DNA of 64,000 bases, taken from an uncultured Christensenellaceae bacterium. GTDB taxonomy: Bacteria; Bacillota; Clostridia; Christensenellales; Aristaeellaceae. This document shows positions 18,744 to 28,112 of the stretch, in pieces; the stretch's first letter is position 1; each line of letters begins with the position of its first letter. The notes under the pieces were generated by a model. The model did not search any database, was not told the DNA's origin, and saw only the letters and a list, made by a program, of their open reading frames with translations. The DNA is taken from positions 62,001 to 126,000 of the forward strand of contig CAJOJQ010000014.1 of the NCBI GenBank assembly GCA_905234985.1, read 5' to 3'. The translations under genes were made by a program, and so were the position numbers.

Positions 18744-19433
18744 ATGCTGACCTTTTTGTATTGGCTGTTCAAGGACGCGATGTTTTTCTTTGGCATCGTG
18801 TCGGGCCGGGGCAGCTTTCCCCGGCCCCTGTCCCGGCAGGAGGAACAGGAAGCCATCGCCGCTATGCGGGCGGGGGACGAGGACGCCCGCCGGAAGCTGA
18901 TCGAACACAACCTGCGCCTGGTGAGCCACATCGCCCGCAAATACACCGTGCCCGGCTATACCTTGGAGGACTTGGTTTCCGTAGGTTCCCTGGGCCTGAT
19001 TAAAGCCGTGAACACCTTCAAGCCTGACGCCGGCCCCCAGCTTTCCTCCTATGCCGCCCGATGCATTGAAAATGAGATCCTGATGCTGCTGCGGGCGTCG
19101 CGGAAGCGGCGGGGGGATGTGAGCCTGTCCGACCCGGTGGGGACGGACGGGGAGGGAAACGATATTTCCTTCGCGGATATTTTGGGCACGGAGGCCGGTT
19201 TCGTGGAAGACGAGGCACTGCGGCGGGTGACGATGCGGCAGGTGCGGCGGATGGTGAAAACGCTGCCGAAAAAGGAACGGCTGGTGATCGAAATGCGCTA
19301 CGGCCTGCTGGACGGGACGGCCCATCCCCAGCATGAGGTGGCCGCCGTGCTGGGCATTTCCCGCAGCTATGTATCACGCATGGAAAAACGGGCGCTGGGA
19401 ATGCTGCGGAAGGAGCTGGAAACGGGAACCTGA
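18744..19433 (+). CDS. sigK: Sporulation RNA polymerase sigma factor, SigK/SigE type
   Basis: LIEHNLRLVSHIARKY, EDLVSVGSLGLIKAVNTF, YAARCIENEILMLLR; uninterrupted ORF; RBS gcggaggtg. Confidence 0.9.
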   Translation: MLTFLYWLFKDAMFFFGIVSGRGSFPRPLSRQEEQEAIAAMRAGDEDARRKLIEHNLRLVSHIARKYTVPGYTLEDLVSVGSLGLIKAVNTFKPDAGPQLSSYAARCIENEILMLLRASRKRRGDVSLSDPVGTDGEGNDISFADILGTEAGFVEDEALRRVTMRQVRRMVKTLPKKERLVIEMRYGLLDGTAHPQHEVAAVLGISRSYVSRMEKRALGMLRKELETGT

Positions 19434-19517
19434 TAGATTCTCAGGGGCCTCTGCGGCCATCCCACAAGAGGAAAAATTCTTTTTGACTGATCCCCTTATT
19501 GCTTTCCCGGAAAGGGG

Positions 19518-19564
19518 TGTGGGGAAAACCGCTCTTTGGCATCCAAAGAGCGGTTTCCCCCACA
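19518..19564. repeat. Hairpin family 2, copy A
   Basis: TGTGGGGAAAACCGCTCTTTGG-cat-CCAAAGAGCGGTTTCCCCCACA. Confidence 0.75.
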
Positions 19565-19582
19565 AGCATTTTGCATTGAGCC

Positions 19583-20242
19583 TCAATATTCTCCCATATC
19601 TATTTTTTTCTGAATGATTCCGGCGTAATCGTGACCGGTTTTTTCGGAGATTTCGGGGTTCTGGGGATGGTGGATATTGAACAGCACGCCCTGATCGCCC
19701 GTTCTTTCGGCGAGGTACATTTCGTCGATATGCACGCCGATCACTTCCAAGCAAATGAGCGCGTGATCGTCGCCGGGCACGATTTCCTTTTCCCACTGAT
19801 ACCGGCATTCCAAATTCATGAAGCACTCGTCCACCATGGGCGCGTCCACCCAGGAGGCGGGGCGGGGGGTCAGGCCGGAGGCGGAAATTTCGTCGGCTTC
19901 CGGCTGATTGTTTTTGATGGTGGCCATGCACTTTTCAAAGCTCGCCGCCGATACGAAGTTGATTACGGCTTCCTGCTTTTCATGTAAAGTGGCGTACAGG
20001 TGGCCGTTTTTGTTCACGCTGCCTAAGATCGCGTAGAAGCCCTTGCCACGGTTGGCGCTGGTGAACGTGGCCCAGGATTGCATGCAGGCGTTGGGCAGAC
20101 CGTTCTGCTTATAGGTGGTCATCAGAAGCAGGGGCGAAGGAACGGTGGCAACAAACTCTTTCCACGAAAACCCCCACGCCTGAGATGCTTCCGCGTAGGT
20201 GCCTTTCAGGGTTTCGGGCATTTCCTTATAAGAAAATTTCAT
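19583..20242 (-). CDS. Flavin reductase family (FMN-binding) protein
   Basis: LMTTYKQNGLPNACMQSWATFTS, FYAILGSVNKNGHLYATL, FNLECRYQWEKEI. Confidence 0.8.
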   Translation of the reverse strand: MKFSYKEMPETLKGTYAEASQAWGFSWKEFVATVPSPLLLMTTYKQNGLPNACMQSWATFTSANRGKGFYAILGSVNKNGHLYATLHEKQEAVINFVSAASFEKCMATIKNNQPEADEISASGLTPRPASWVDAPMVDECFMNLECRYQWEKEIVPGDDHALICLEVIGVHIDEMYLAERTGDQGVLFNIHHPQNPEISEKTGHDYAGIIQKKIDMGEY

Positions 20243-20260
20243 CTTGCTTTACCTCTCGCG

Positions 20261-23200
20261 TTATTCGGCGGCGCGGATCAGGCGGCGCAGGGTTTCGTAC
20301 AGGCGTTCCGGCTCCACGGGTTTGGAAAGGTGGGCGTTCATGCCCGCCTGGAGGGAGCGCTGCACGTCCTCGTCGAAGGCGTTGGCGGTGAGGGCGATGA
20401 TGGGCACGGTCTTTGCGTCGGGCCGATCCAGGGCGCGCAGGGCGCGGGCGGCCTCCAGGCCGTCCATGACCGGCATGCGCACGTCCATAAGTACCGCGTC
20501 GTAATACTTTTCGTGATGGCTTGCGAACATATCCACCGCGATCTGGCCGTTCTCCGCGTGTTCCGCCGAAATGCCTTCCATATCCAGCAGGTCGGTGAGG
20601 ATTTCGGCGTTGATTTCCATATCCTCGGCCAGCAGCACGCGCAGGCCGTTCAGGCTGCCATCCTCCGCTTCCGCCGTTTTTCCGTCGTTTTCGGCTTCAG
20701 CGGGGGCGGGCGTTTTCTCCGCCTTCGCGTCCTGGCGCTTCTTTTCCAGCACGCGCTGGGCTTCAAAGAGCAGGCTGTCCGTAAACAGGGGCTTGGACAT
20801 GATGCCGTCCACGCCGATCTTGTCGCATTCCTCCTGGATATCCTCCCAGTTGTAACCGGTGAGGATGATAACGGCGGTTTCGCCCTTGTCAAAGGCGCGG
20901 ATGGCGCGGGTGAGCGCCAGGCCGTCCATGCCGGGCATTTTGTAGTCCGTGATCACCAGATGGTAGGGCACGCCCTCCTCCCGGCGCTTGAGCACGCGGC
21001 CCAGGGCGTCCTCGCCGGTCATGACCGCGTCTGCCTTGATGCCGATATCCGCCGCCACCATTTGCGCCTGCTCGCAGGCCAGCTCGCTGTCGTCCACGAT
21101 CAGCACACGCAGGTTTTCCGGCAGTATGTGGCCGTGTTCCTGGTGTACGCTGCGGGAGGATGCTTTCAGGGTGACGGTCACGGTGAAGGTGGAGCCCTTG
21201 CCCTTTTCGCTTTCCACGGCGATATCGCCGTTCATCATGCTCACGATGTTCTTGGTGATGGCCATGCCCAGGCCCGTGCTGCCGTAGCGGTTGGAAATGT
21301 TGGAATCCTCCTGGGAAAAGGCCTCGAAAATCCTGGGCAGGTATTCCTTGCTCATGCCGATGCCTGTATCCTTGACGGTGAAGCGCAGGGTGCAGTGGCC
21401 TTCATACTGCCGGGGCTGCTCCACCGTAAAGGTGACGCTGCCGGGAACGGGGGTGAATTTCACCGCGTTGCCCAAAATATTGATGAGTACCTGCTTCAGC
21501 TTCATATCGTCGCCGATATAATAATCGTTGACGTGGCCGATGATATGGCATTCAAAGTCCAGCCCCTTTTCCACGCACTGGCTGTTGACCATCACGTTGA
21601 TCTGATCCAGGAAGGAACGGAAGCTGAATTCCTCGTTTTTCAGCACCATGCGGCCCGATTCGATGCGGCTCATATCCAGGATGTCGTTGATCAGGCCCAG
21701 CAGATGCTTGGCGCTGGAGCCGATCTTTTCCAGCTGCTCCCGGGTGTGGGGAGAGAGGCTGGGGTCCTTGAGGGCAAGGCTGTCCAGGCCGATGATGGCG
21801 TTCATGGGCGTTCTGATTTCATGGCTCATGTTGGACAGGAAGCTGGTTTTGGCGCGGCTGCTTTCCTCCGCCAGCACCTTTTCCCGCTCCAGCTGTTTTT
21901 CCCGCTTCTGCATGAGGGAATAGATACAGAACAGCATGGCCAGGGCGGCCAGGATCAAAACGGTTTGCACCAGGCTGTTGGCGGTGAGGGAATGGCCGAT
22001 CTCCTCCAGGCGTTCTTCCAGGTAGCGGCGCACGGGCTTGGTGGCGGTGGATTCGATATCCACGCCCTCCTCCCTGAGCCGTTCGGTATAATAGGTCTGA
22101 ATGGGGGTGACGGCCTGTTCAGTGGTGGCTTCGGTGGCCTGACGCATCCAGACGGTGGAGGTAAAAATGATGAGGAACAGCAGCACGATCCACGTAAAGG
22201 TGGAGCGGCCCAGCCGTCGGCCGTCGGCGTCCCTGCGGAAAGCGTACATGAAGAACACGAAGCCTAAGATGCCCCACGCGGCCAGGATCAGGTAGGATTC
22301 GGTGGAAAGCACGGTCACGTCCAGCAGGTGGGGAATGAGGAAATACAGGATAAACGCCATGGATACCGCCAGCCCCGCCCCGCCGGTGACCATGAACAGC
22401 CTGTTCTTTTCCTTCCGCGCGGCCCGGAGGGCGGAGGCGGAGGTATAGGCGTAGGCGATGGTGGCGCCCACCGTGGTCACGTCCACGATCCAGGCAACAG
22501 CCGTGCGGCCCAGGAAGGGCAGCAGCACGGAAACGGCCAGCAGAAACAGCACGGCGTTTTTGGGCGCGCGGTGCTTGTCCAGCTTGCCGAACCAGCCGGG
22601 CAGCATGTTGTCCTCCGCCAGGGCATACAGCAGGCGGCTGGAAGCGATATAATTGCCGATCAGGCCGGTGAGGATGCCCGCCAGGGCGGCCAGGCCCAGC
22701 AGCACCACGCCCACGCCGCCCAGGGCGCTTTTGGCGCCGAAGAAGGTGGGCAGCCCTTCGATGCCCTGATGATTGCTCAGACTGAAAATATAATCTGTCC
22801 AGGAGGCGCAGCCCTCGGGCAGCACGGAAACGGCCAGCAGCGCCAGCATAGCGTAGGCCGCCCCGGCGGTGATCACCGCGACGGCCAGGATGCGGAAGGT
22901 TTTCTTATGGGAAAATGTTAATTCTTCGGAGGAATGGCAGATGCTTTCAAAGCCCACGTAGGCCCAGGGGGCAAGGGCGATGATGGTGAACACGCCCGCT
23001 AAAGGTTCCTTGTCGGGGCTGTAAGCGGGGGAAAGGCTGCCCTCGCCAAAGCCGCCGTTCAGCACGGCCGCCAGGACGCACGCGGCCACGCCGCCCAGCA
23101 GCACCAGAGCCAGCACGATCTGCGTCCGTCCCGCCGAACGGCTGCGGAGACACACCGCCGCGGCAATTGCCAGGGCGGCCACAGCCAGCAGCACTTCGCC

Positions 23201-23626
23201 CATGTATACGTCAAACCCGGCGATCTGGTAATGGAAGCCAAACTGGAAGAAGGAGCCCAGCAGATTCCGCCCGATGAGGGGCAGGGCGGTGGCGTTGGCC
23301 CAGATGATGGCGACATACGTCAGGATCAGGAACCAGGCGTTGAGAAAGCCGTGGTCATAGCCGTAGATGTATTTGGTGTAGGCATACGCGCCGCCCGCTT
23401 CCGGGTATTTGTTCATCAGGAAATGATAATTGGCGGCGATGATCAGCATGATCACCGCGCCGATCCCGATGCCCAGCACCGTGCCGATGGGACCCGCGAT
23501 GGGCAGGAAGGTGTTTCCGGGCATAACAAAAGAACCCCAGCCCACGGCGCAGCCGAAAGCCAGCGCCCACGCGCCCATGGGGGACAGATGCTTTGTAAGA
23601 CCCTTCTTTTCAGCGTTGATAGACAA
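20261..23626 (-). CDS. APC-family amino acid permease fused to hybrid histidine kinase (HisKA-HATPase-REC-REC)
   Basis: Single 1121-aa ORF: N-term APC permease (GCAVGWGSFVMPG..., YPEAGGAYAYTKYIYG), then [21 protein letters not shown] (H-box), [10 protein letters not shown] (G-box), two receivers ([25 protein letters not shown]). Confidence 0.92.
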   Translation of the reverse strand: MSINAEKKGLTKHLSPMGAWALAFGCAVGWGSFVMPGNTFLPIAGPIGTVLGIGIGAVIMLIIAANYHFLMNKYPEAGGAYAYTKYIYGYDHGFLNAWFLILTYVAIIWANATALPLIGRNLLGSFFQFGFHYQIAGFDVYMGEVLLAVAALAIAAAVCLRSRSAGRTQIVLALVLLGGVAACVLAAVLNGGFGEGSLSPAYSPDKEPLAGVFTIIALAPWAYVGFESICHSSEELTFSHKKTFRILAVAVITAGAAYAMLALLAVSVLPEGCASWTDYIFSLSNHQGIEGLPTFFGAKSALGGVGVVLLGLAALAGILTGLIGNYIASSRLLYALAEDNMLPGWFGKLDKHRAPKNAVLFLLAVSVLLPFLGRTAVAWIVDVTTVGATIAYAYTSASALRAARKEKNRLFMVTGGAGLAVSMAFILYFLIPHLLDVTVLSTESYLILAAWGILGFVFFMYAFRRDADGRRLGRSTFTWIVLLFLIIFTSTVWMRQATEATTEQAVTPIQTYYTERLREEGVDIESTATKPVRRYLEERLEEIGHSLTANSLVQTVLILAALAMLFCIYSLMQKREKQLEREKVLAEESSRAKTSFLSNMSHEIRTPMNAIIGLDSLALKDPSLSPHTREQLEKIGSSAKHLLGLINDILDMSRIESGRMVLKNEEFSFRSFLDQINVMVNSQCVEKGLDFECHIIGHVNDYYIGDDMKLKQVLINILGNAVKFTPVPGSVTFTVEQPRQYEGHCTLRFTVKDTGIGMSKEYLPRIFEAFSQEDSNISNRYGSTGLGMAITKNIVSMMNGDIAVESEKGKGSTFTVTVTLKASSRSVHQEHGHILPENLRVLIVDDSELACEQAQMVAADIGIKADAVMTGEDALGRVLKRREEGVPYHLVITDYKMPGMDGLALTRAIRAFDKGETAVIILTGYNWEDIQEECDKIGVDGIMSKPLFTDSLLFEAQRVLEKKRQDAKAEKTPAPAEAENDGKTAEAEDGSLNGLRVLLAEDMEINAEILTDLLDMEGISAEHAENGQIAVDMFASHHEKYYDAVLMDVRMPVMDGLEAARALRALDRPDAKTVPIIALTANAFDEDVQRSLQAGMNAHLSKPVEPERLYETLRRLIRAAE

Positions 23627-23653
23627 GAGCGAATTTCATCCCCTTCCAAATAC

Positions 23654-23791
23654 AGGTAGGAGGTAGGAGGTAGGAGGTAGGAGGTGGGAGGTAGGAAGTA
23701 AGAGGTTGATATAGTTTGCAAAAGGAGGCGGTCAGGCGTCTTTTGACAGACAAAATAAACCTCCTACCTCCTACTTCCTACTTCCTACCTC
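23654..23791. repeat. Heptad-armed palindrome, copy 4 (GGTAGGA units)
   Basis: aggtaggaggtaggaggtaggaggtaggaggtgggaggtaggaagtaagaggttgatatagt ... cctcctacctcctacttcctacttcctacct. Confidence 0.9.
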
Positions 23792-23800
23792 ATTCAGCGT

Positions 23801-24172
23801 TTACGCTCCCGCCACGTATTCCTCAATGCCTTTGACCGTGCGCTGGTACATTTCGGCCAGGACGGCCAGCTTTTCCCGCACCTCGGCGTCGGTCATTTTC
23901 CGGGCGGAGCCGGGGCGGAATTCCTCGGTGATTTCCGCGGCGGCGCGGGAGAGGGCGTCCAAGCCCAAATTGGCGCACACGCCCTTCATGGCGTGGGCGG
24001 CTTCAAAGAGCGGGCCGGCGTCCAGGGTTTTGCCCGCCTCGGCCAGCTTTTCATAGGTGCCGCTGGCAGCCAGCTTGCGCACGTAGCGGTCAATGAGCTT
24101 ATCCATTTTCATGATTTTCTGCGCCTGTTCGTAGTTTCCGCCGATTTTCGCGTACAGCTCCTGAATGGTCAT
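23801..24172 (-). CDS. Hpt (histidine phosphotransfer) domain protein
   Basis: AAHAMKGVCANLGLDALSRAAAEITEEFR Hpt motif; ATGA overlap with upstream gene. Confidence 0.88.
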   Translation of the reverse strand: MTIQELYAKIGGNYEQAQKIMKMDKLIDRYVRKLAASGTYEKLAEAGKTLDAGPLFEAAHAMKGVCANLGLDALSRAAAEITEEFRPGSARKMTDAEVREKLAVLAEMYQRTVKGIEEYVAGA

Positions 24173-25872
24173 GCCTGCGTCCCCCTTATGATTTCTTTTT
24201 CCCGAATGATCAGTTTTTCAAATTCCTCCGGCGGCAGGGGCCGGGAGAAATAATAGCCCTGCACCAGATCGCAGTCCGCTTCCTTCAGCAGCCGCAGCTG
24301 GTTTTCCGTTTCCACGCCCTCCGCCACCACGGGCACCTTCAAATACTTGGCGATGTCCATGACCAATTCCACCAGGCGGAAGTCCTTGGCGTTATGCTCG
24401 ATGTTTTTGATGAACTTCATGTCCATCTTCAGCACGTCCAGGGGCATGGCGGAAATCATGTTCAGGGAGGAATAGCCGCTGCCGAAATCGTCCATTTCAA
24501 TTTCAAAGCCGTTTTCCCGCAGGCGGCCCACCTCGTCCAGCAGTTGGGAGGCGTTGTCGGTGTAGGCCGATTCGGTCACTTCCAGCTTTAAGTTCTTGTA
24601 GTCTAGGCCGTTTTCCCGAATCAGCGCCGTCAGGTTTTGCACCAGATTGGGGTCGAACACGTCGACCCGGGACAGGTTCACGGAAACGGGGATCACCATG
24701 CCGAACTTTTCACGCCAGGCCGCGATTTGCCGGGCGGCCTCGGCCCACACGTAATTATCCACGATGCTGATTTGGCCGTTGCTCTCGAAGAGGGGAATGA
24801 AGTCTCCCGGCGGAATCATGCCCAGCTCGGGATGCTTCCAGCGGATCAGCGCCTCGGCGCTGCTCAGGCGCGGCGGGTTGCATTGGATATTGTACTTGGG
24901 CTGATAGAACACCACGAACTGCTTTTCCTGCACCGCCTGCCTCAGATCGTTCAGCAGCCGCTGGTTCAGCAGCTCGCGCACGCGCATGTCCTCGCTGTAA
25001 ATCATCAGGTGGGACTTGTATTCGCCCCGGATCATATTGCACGCCGCCCTTGCCCGGTCAAAGAGCAGGATAGGCTTCACGTCCTCCTGCCAGGGCATCA
25101 CGCCCATGCGCAGGCGGATGCTCACGTTTTCGGAAACGCCGTCCACCTTGCGCTGGAACCGGTCCAGCAGGGCCTGATAATCCTTCTGGGCCTTGCAGAA
25201 AATATCGAAGCGGTCCGCCTCGATGCGGCTGGCAATGCCCTCCGTTTCGGCTAAGAATGCGCGGATCTCGTTGCCGATGATGCGCAGCACGTTGTCGCCG
25301 AATTCCCGGCTGTTCAGCTCGTTCACGGTATGGAACTGCTCGATGTTCATGACCACCGCGTCCATGTGCCACTCGGGATGGTACAGGTGGATGCGGTTGG
25401 CGTATTCAAAGAAGAAGTTGCGGTTGTAGAGCATGGTCAGCTTGTCATGCTCGGCGGCGGAAATCAGGCGGCGGCCCTCGCTCAGCTCAATGATGCGGGA
25501 CACCCGGGCGCGGATCACCTCGTGCATATCAAAGGGCTTGGTGATAAAGTCCGCCGCGCCCATTTGCAGGGCGCGCAGCTCCGCGTCCTTTTCGGCGGTG
25601 AGCACGATGATGGGGATGCGCTGGAGGCTTTCGCTTTCATGCACATGAGAAAGCACCTGAAAGCCGTCCATCACCGGCATCATCAGATCCAGCATGATGA
25701 GGGACAGCTTGTCCTGATATTCTTCGATTTTCTGAATGGCTTCCTGGCCGTCACAGGCGTAAATCAGATCATAATAGTCTTCTAAAATCATCCCCAGCAC
25801 GTCGCGGTTGATTTCCTGGTCGTCCACGATCAGCACCAGCTGCGGCGATTTAATGTGCTTGGACTGAATCAT
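24169..25872 (-). CDS. Response regulator REC-GGDEF(degenerate)-EAL
   Basis: LILIVDDQEINRDVLG..., LIMLDLMMPVMDG; GGDEF position reads EADRF; EAL SAEALIRWKHPELG, MDDFGSGYSSL, VVAEGVE. Confidence 0.92.
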   Translation of the reverse strand: MIQSKHIKSPQLVLIVDDQEINRDVLGMILEDYYDLIYACDGQEAIQKIEEYQDKLSLIMLDLMMPVMDGFQVLSHVHESESLQRIPIIVLTAEKDAELRALQMGAADFITKPFDMHEVIRARVSRIIELSEGRRLISAAEHDKLTMLYNRNFFFEYANRIHLYHPEWHMDAVVMNIEQFHTVNELNSREFGDNVLRIIGNEIRAFLAETEGIASRIEADRFDIFCKAQKDYQALLDRFQRKVDGVSENVSIRLRMGVMPWQEDVKPILLFDRARAACNMIRGEYKSHLMIYSEDMRVRELLNQRLLNDLRQAVQEKQFVVFYQPKYNIQCNPPRLSSAEALIRWKHPELGMIPPGDFIPLFESNGQISIVDNYVWAEAARQIAAWREKFGMVIPVSVNLSRVDVFDPNLVQNLTALIRENGLDYKNLKLEVTESAYTDNASQLLDEVGRLRENGFEIEMDDFGSGYSSLNMISAMPLDVLKMDMKFIKNIEHNAKDFRLVELVMDIAKYLKVPVVAEGVETENQLRLLKEADCDLVQGYYFSRPLPPEEFEKLIIREKEIIRGTQA

Positions 25873-25910
25873 ATCGGATTGCTCCCCCTTTAGTTTGTTA
25901 GGAGTTTTAT

Positions 25911-26020
25911 GAGAGAGTTGAGAGTTTAGAGTTGAGAGTTGAGATGATATAGTCTGCGATTTTTGATGTCTGAAAAATATAAACTATATAAATCTCAACT
26001 CTCCACTCTCAACTCTCCAC
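25911..26020. repeat. Heptad-armed palindrome, copy 5 (AGTTGAG units)
   Basis: gagagagttgagagtttagagttgagagttgagatgatatagt ... aaactatataaatctcaactctccactctcaactctccac. Confidence 0.9.
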
Positions 26021-26026
26021 TTTCCG

Positions 26027-27595
26027 TCAATCGTGCTTCTCTTTATGTTCGGGTACAAGATGCCTTAAGTTGTCGAACAGCACGTCCGGGTCCACGGGCT
26101 TGGCCATGTGAGCGTTCATGCCCGCCTCCAGGGAATTGCGCACGTCCTCGTCGAAGGCGTTGGCGGTGAGGGCCAAAATGGGTATCGTTTTGGCGTCGGG
26201 CCGGTTCTGATCCCGGATGATGCGGGTGGCGTCCAGGCCGTCCATCACCGGCATGCGCAGGTCCATCAAAATGGCGTCGTAGGTGCCGGGCTTGCTTCGC
26301 GTGAACATGTCCACCGCCACCGAACCGTTTTCAGCCCGGTCGGAGGAAATGCCCTCCAGGTCCAGCAGGTCGGCCACGATTTCGGCGTTCAGGTCGATAT
26401 CCTCCACGATCAGCACCTTGAGGCCCGCCAGGTTGGTTTCTCCCCCGGCGTTTTCCGTCCCCGGCTCCGGCGCTTTCTCCTCTTTCCGGCCGGAAGCTTT
26501 CAGCCGCACGGTGAGGGTGAAGGTGCTGCCCTGGCCCTTTTTGCTTTCCACGGCGATGCCGCCGCCCATCATTTCCGTTACCCGTTTGGACAGGGCCAGG
26601 CCCAGCCCGCTGCCGCTGAAACGGTTGGTATTGCTGGCATCCCCGATGGTGAAGGGGGTGAACAGGTTCGGCATCAGGTTTTTATCAATGCCGACGCCCG
26701 TATCGGCGATGGTGAAGCGCAGCTCCCGGTCCGGGCCTTGGGACACTGTCTGCTCCACGGTGAAGGTGACGCTGCCGGGGGCGGGGGTGAACTTCACCGC
26801 GTTGCCCAGCACGTTCAGCAGGGCGTGCTTGAGCATGGTTTCGTCGCCCACGTAGTAGTCGTCCAAATCATCGGCAAAGCGGCTTTCGTAGGTCAGGCCC
26901 TTTTCCTCGCAGCGGTTCTTGGTGATGATGCCGGCCAGCTCCAAGGTTTTCCGAAGGGAGAATTCTTCTTCTTTTAACGTTAGGCTGCCTGCCTCGATGG
27001 AGCTCATATCCAGGATATTGTTGATCATATCCAGCAGGTGCCTGGCGCTGTCGCCCACCTTTTCCAGCTGGGTACGGGTTTCCGCCGGCAGGTCGGGGTT
27101 TTGCAGGGCCAGGGCGTCCAGGCCCATGATGGCGTTCAGCGGCGTGCGCATTTCATGGCTCATGCTGGAAAGGAAGGTGGATTTCACCCGGCTGCTTTCC
27201 CTGGCGACCCGCAGATCGGCTTCCAGCCGTTCATTTTTCTGAATGCGGTTGGTGATCCGCTGGAGCACATTGAAAATGATGAACACGAAAATGCTGCCGC
27301 CGAACAGAATGCCGGAAACGATGATGTCCGGGTGGCCGAAAATGCCGACGGCCAAATAGCCCAGCAGGAACATCACCAGCAGAAGGATCGGCACATGCAG
27401 AAGCTGACGCTCTTTTTTCCAATTGCTGTCTTTTATCAGGCGAAGTTCATAACGGATATAGCTGAAAATATTATAGACCATCAGGGCGCTGCCCGCATAG
27501 ACCATTCCGTAAACGAGCCAATCCGGCACTGTGAAGCCCCCTCCGTGAACGATATATCGAACGCCGCTCCATGAGAGGCACTCAAAGAAGCGCAT
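26027..27595 (-). CDS. Hybrid sensor histidine kinase (TM-HisKA-HATPase-REC)
   Basis: [61 protein letters not shown]. Confidence 0.93.
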   Translation of the reverse strand: MRFFECLSWSGVRYIVHGGGFTVPDWLVYGMVYAGSALMVYNIFSYIRYELRLIKDSNWKKERQLLHVPILLLVMFLLGYLAVGIFGHPDIIVSGILFGGSIFVFIIFNVLQRITNRIQKNERLEADLRVARESSRVKSTFLSSMSHEMRTPLNAIMGLDALALQNPDLPAETRTQLEKVGDSARHLLDMINNILDMSSIEAGSLTLKEEEFSLRKTLELAGIITKNRCEEKGLTYESRFADDLDDYYVGDETMLKHALLNVLGNAVKFTPAPGSVTFTVEQTVSQGPDRELRFTIADTGVGIDKNLMPNLFTPFTIGDASNTNRFSGSGLGLALSKRVTEMMGGGIAVESKKGQGSTFTLTVRLKASGRKEEKAPEPGTENAGGETNLAGLKVLIVEDIDLNAEIVADLLDLEGISSDRAENGSVAVDMFTRSKPGTYDAILMDLRMPVMDGLDATRIIRDQNRPDAKTIPILALTANAFDEDVRNSLEAGMNAHMAKPVDPDVLFDNLRHLVPEHKEKHD

Positions 27596-27740
27596 ACGAA
27601 TCCATCTCTATTATAATGGATTATTTTGCGAATGGCAAGCCAGATTTCGCATTTTCCTCCATTTTGCCCTTTTCATTCCGCCCGTTTTCCGCTATAATGG
27701 AAAAAAGCCCCTTTACACGGAACCCCGGAGGCGCAATTCC

Positions 27741-28030
27741 ATGGTTACCATTCACCCTACGGGTTCATGGTAACGCGCGGGCGGGTATGGCATACCCCCC
27801 GCGTATCCGCAGCCTCAAAGGTCGCAACTCCCCTTCATGGGGAGATTGCTCCCTTTCGGCTGATCTCACCGCCGATGAGATTCCCGCCGCAGGCGGTCAT
27901 CAGCGGTTCGTCCCCCCGCTCTCGCTTCGCTCCCGGGCGGAAAAACCGCAAGGAATGTTTTCCTAACGGAAAACCCCGCCCGACCGGCAGAGCCGGTCGA
28001 TACGATTATAGTCGGGGGAGTTCCCCCGCC
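27741..28030. other. Dense run of hairpins in intergenic region, containing structured repeat E1
   Basis: Serial stems: 27776-27803 CGCGGGCGGGTATG-g-CATACCCCCCGCG; 27824-27849; 27869-27906; 27981-27999 CGACCGGC-aga-GCCGGTCG; 28013-28028 CGGGGGAGTTCCCCCG. Confidence 0.6.
27802..27913 (+). repeat. Two-hairpin structured repeat, copy E1
   Basis: GTATCCGCAGCCTCAA...GCAACTCCCCTTCATGGGGAGATTGC...TTTCGGCTGATCTCACCGCCGATGA...GCGGTTCGTCC, matching E2 at 36801-36909 on the opposite strand. Confidence 0.8.
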
Positions 28031-28112
28031 CCCCCCCTCCGCTGAAATGCTGCTTGACTGTTATCAAGATACATGAATAGTAACATTCCATGCCGGAAAC
28101 GGACAGAAAAGG

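Noticed and set aside
18744-19433. Possible skin-element interruption of sigK
   Set aside because: The ORF is continuous and intact.
20078-22267. 729-aa plus-strand ORF opposite the APC-kinase gene
   Set aside because: Antisense shadow ORF of compositionally biased sequence; no domain signature.
23654-23791. Possible CRISPR-like array (regular short repeats)
   Set aside because: The 7-bp units have no spacers and form complementary arms; not a CRISPR, no cas genes nearby.
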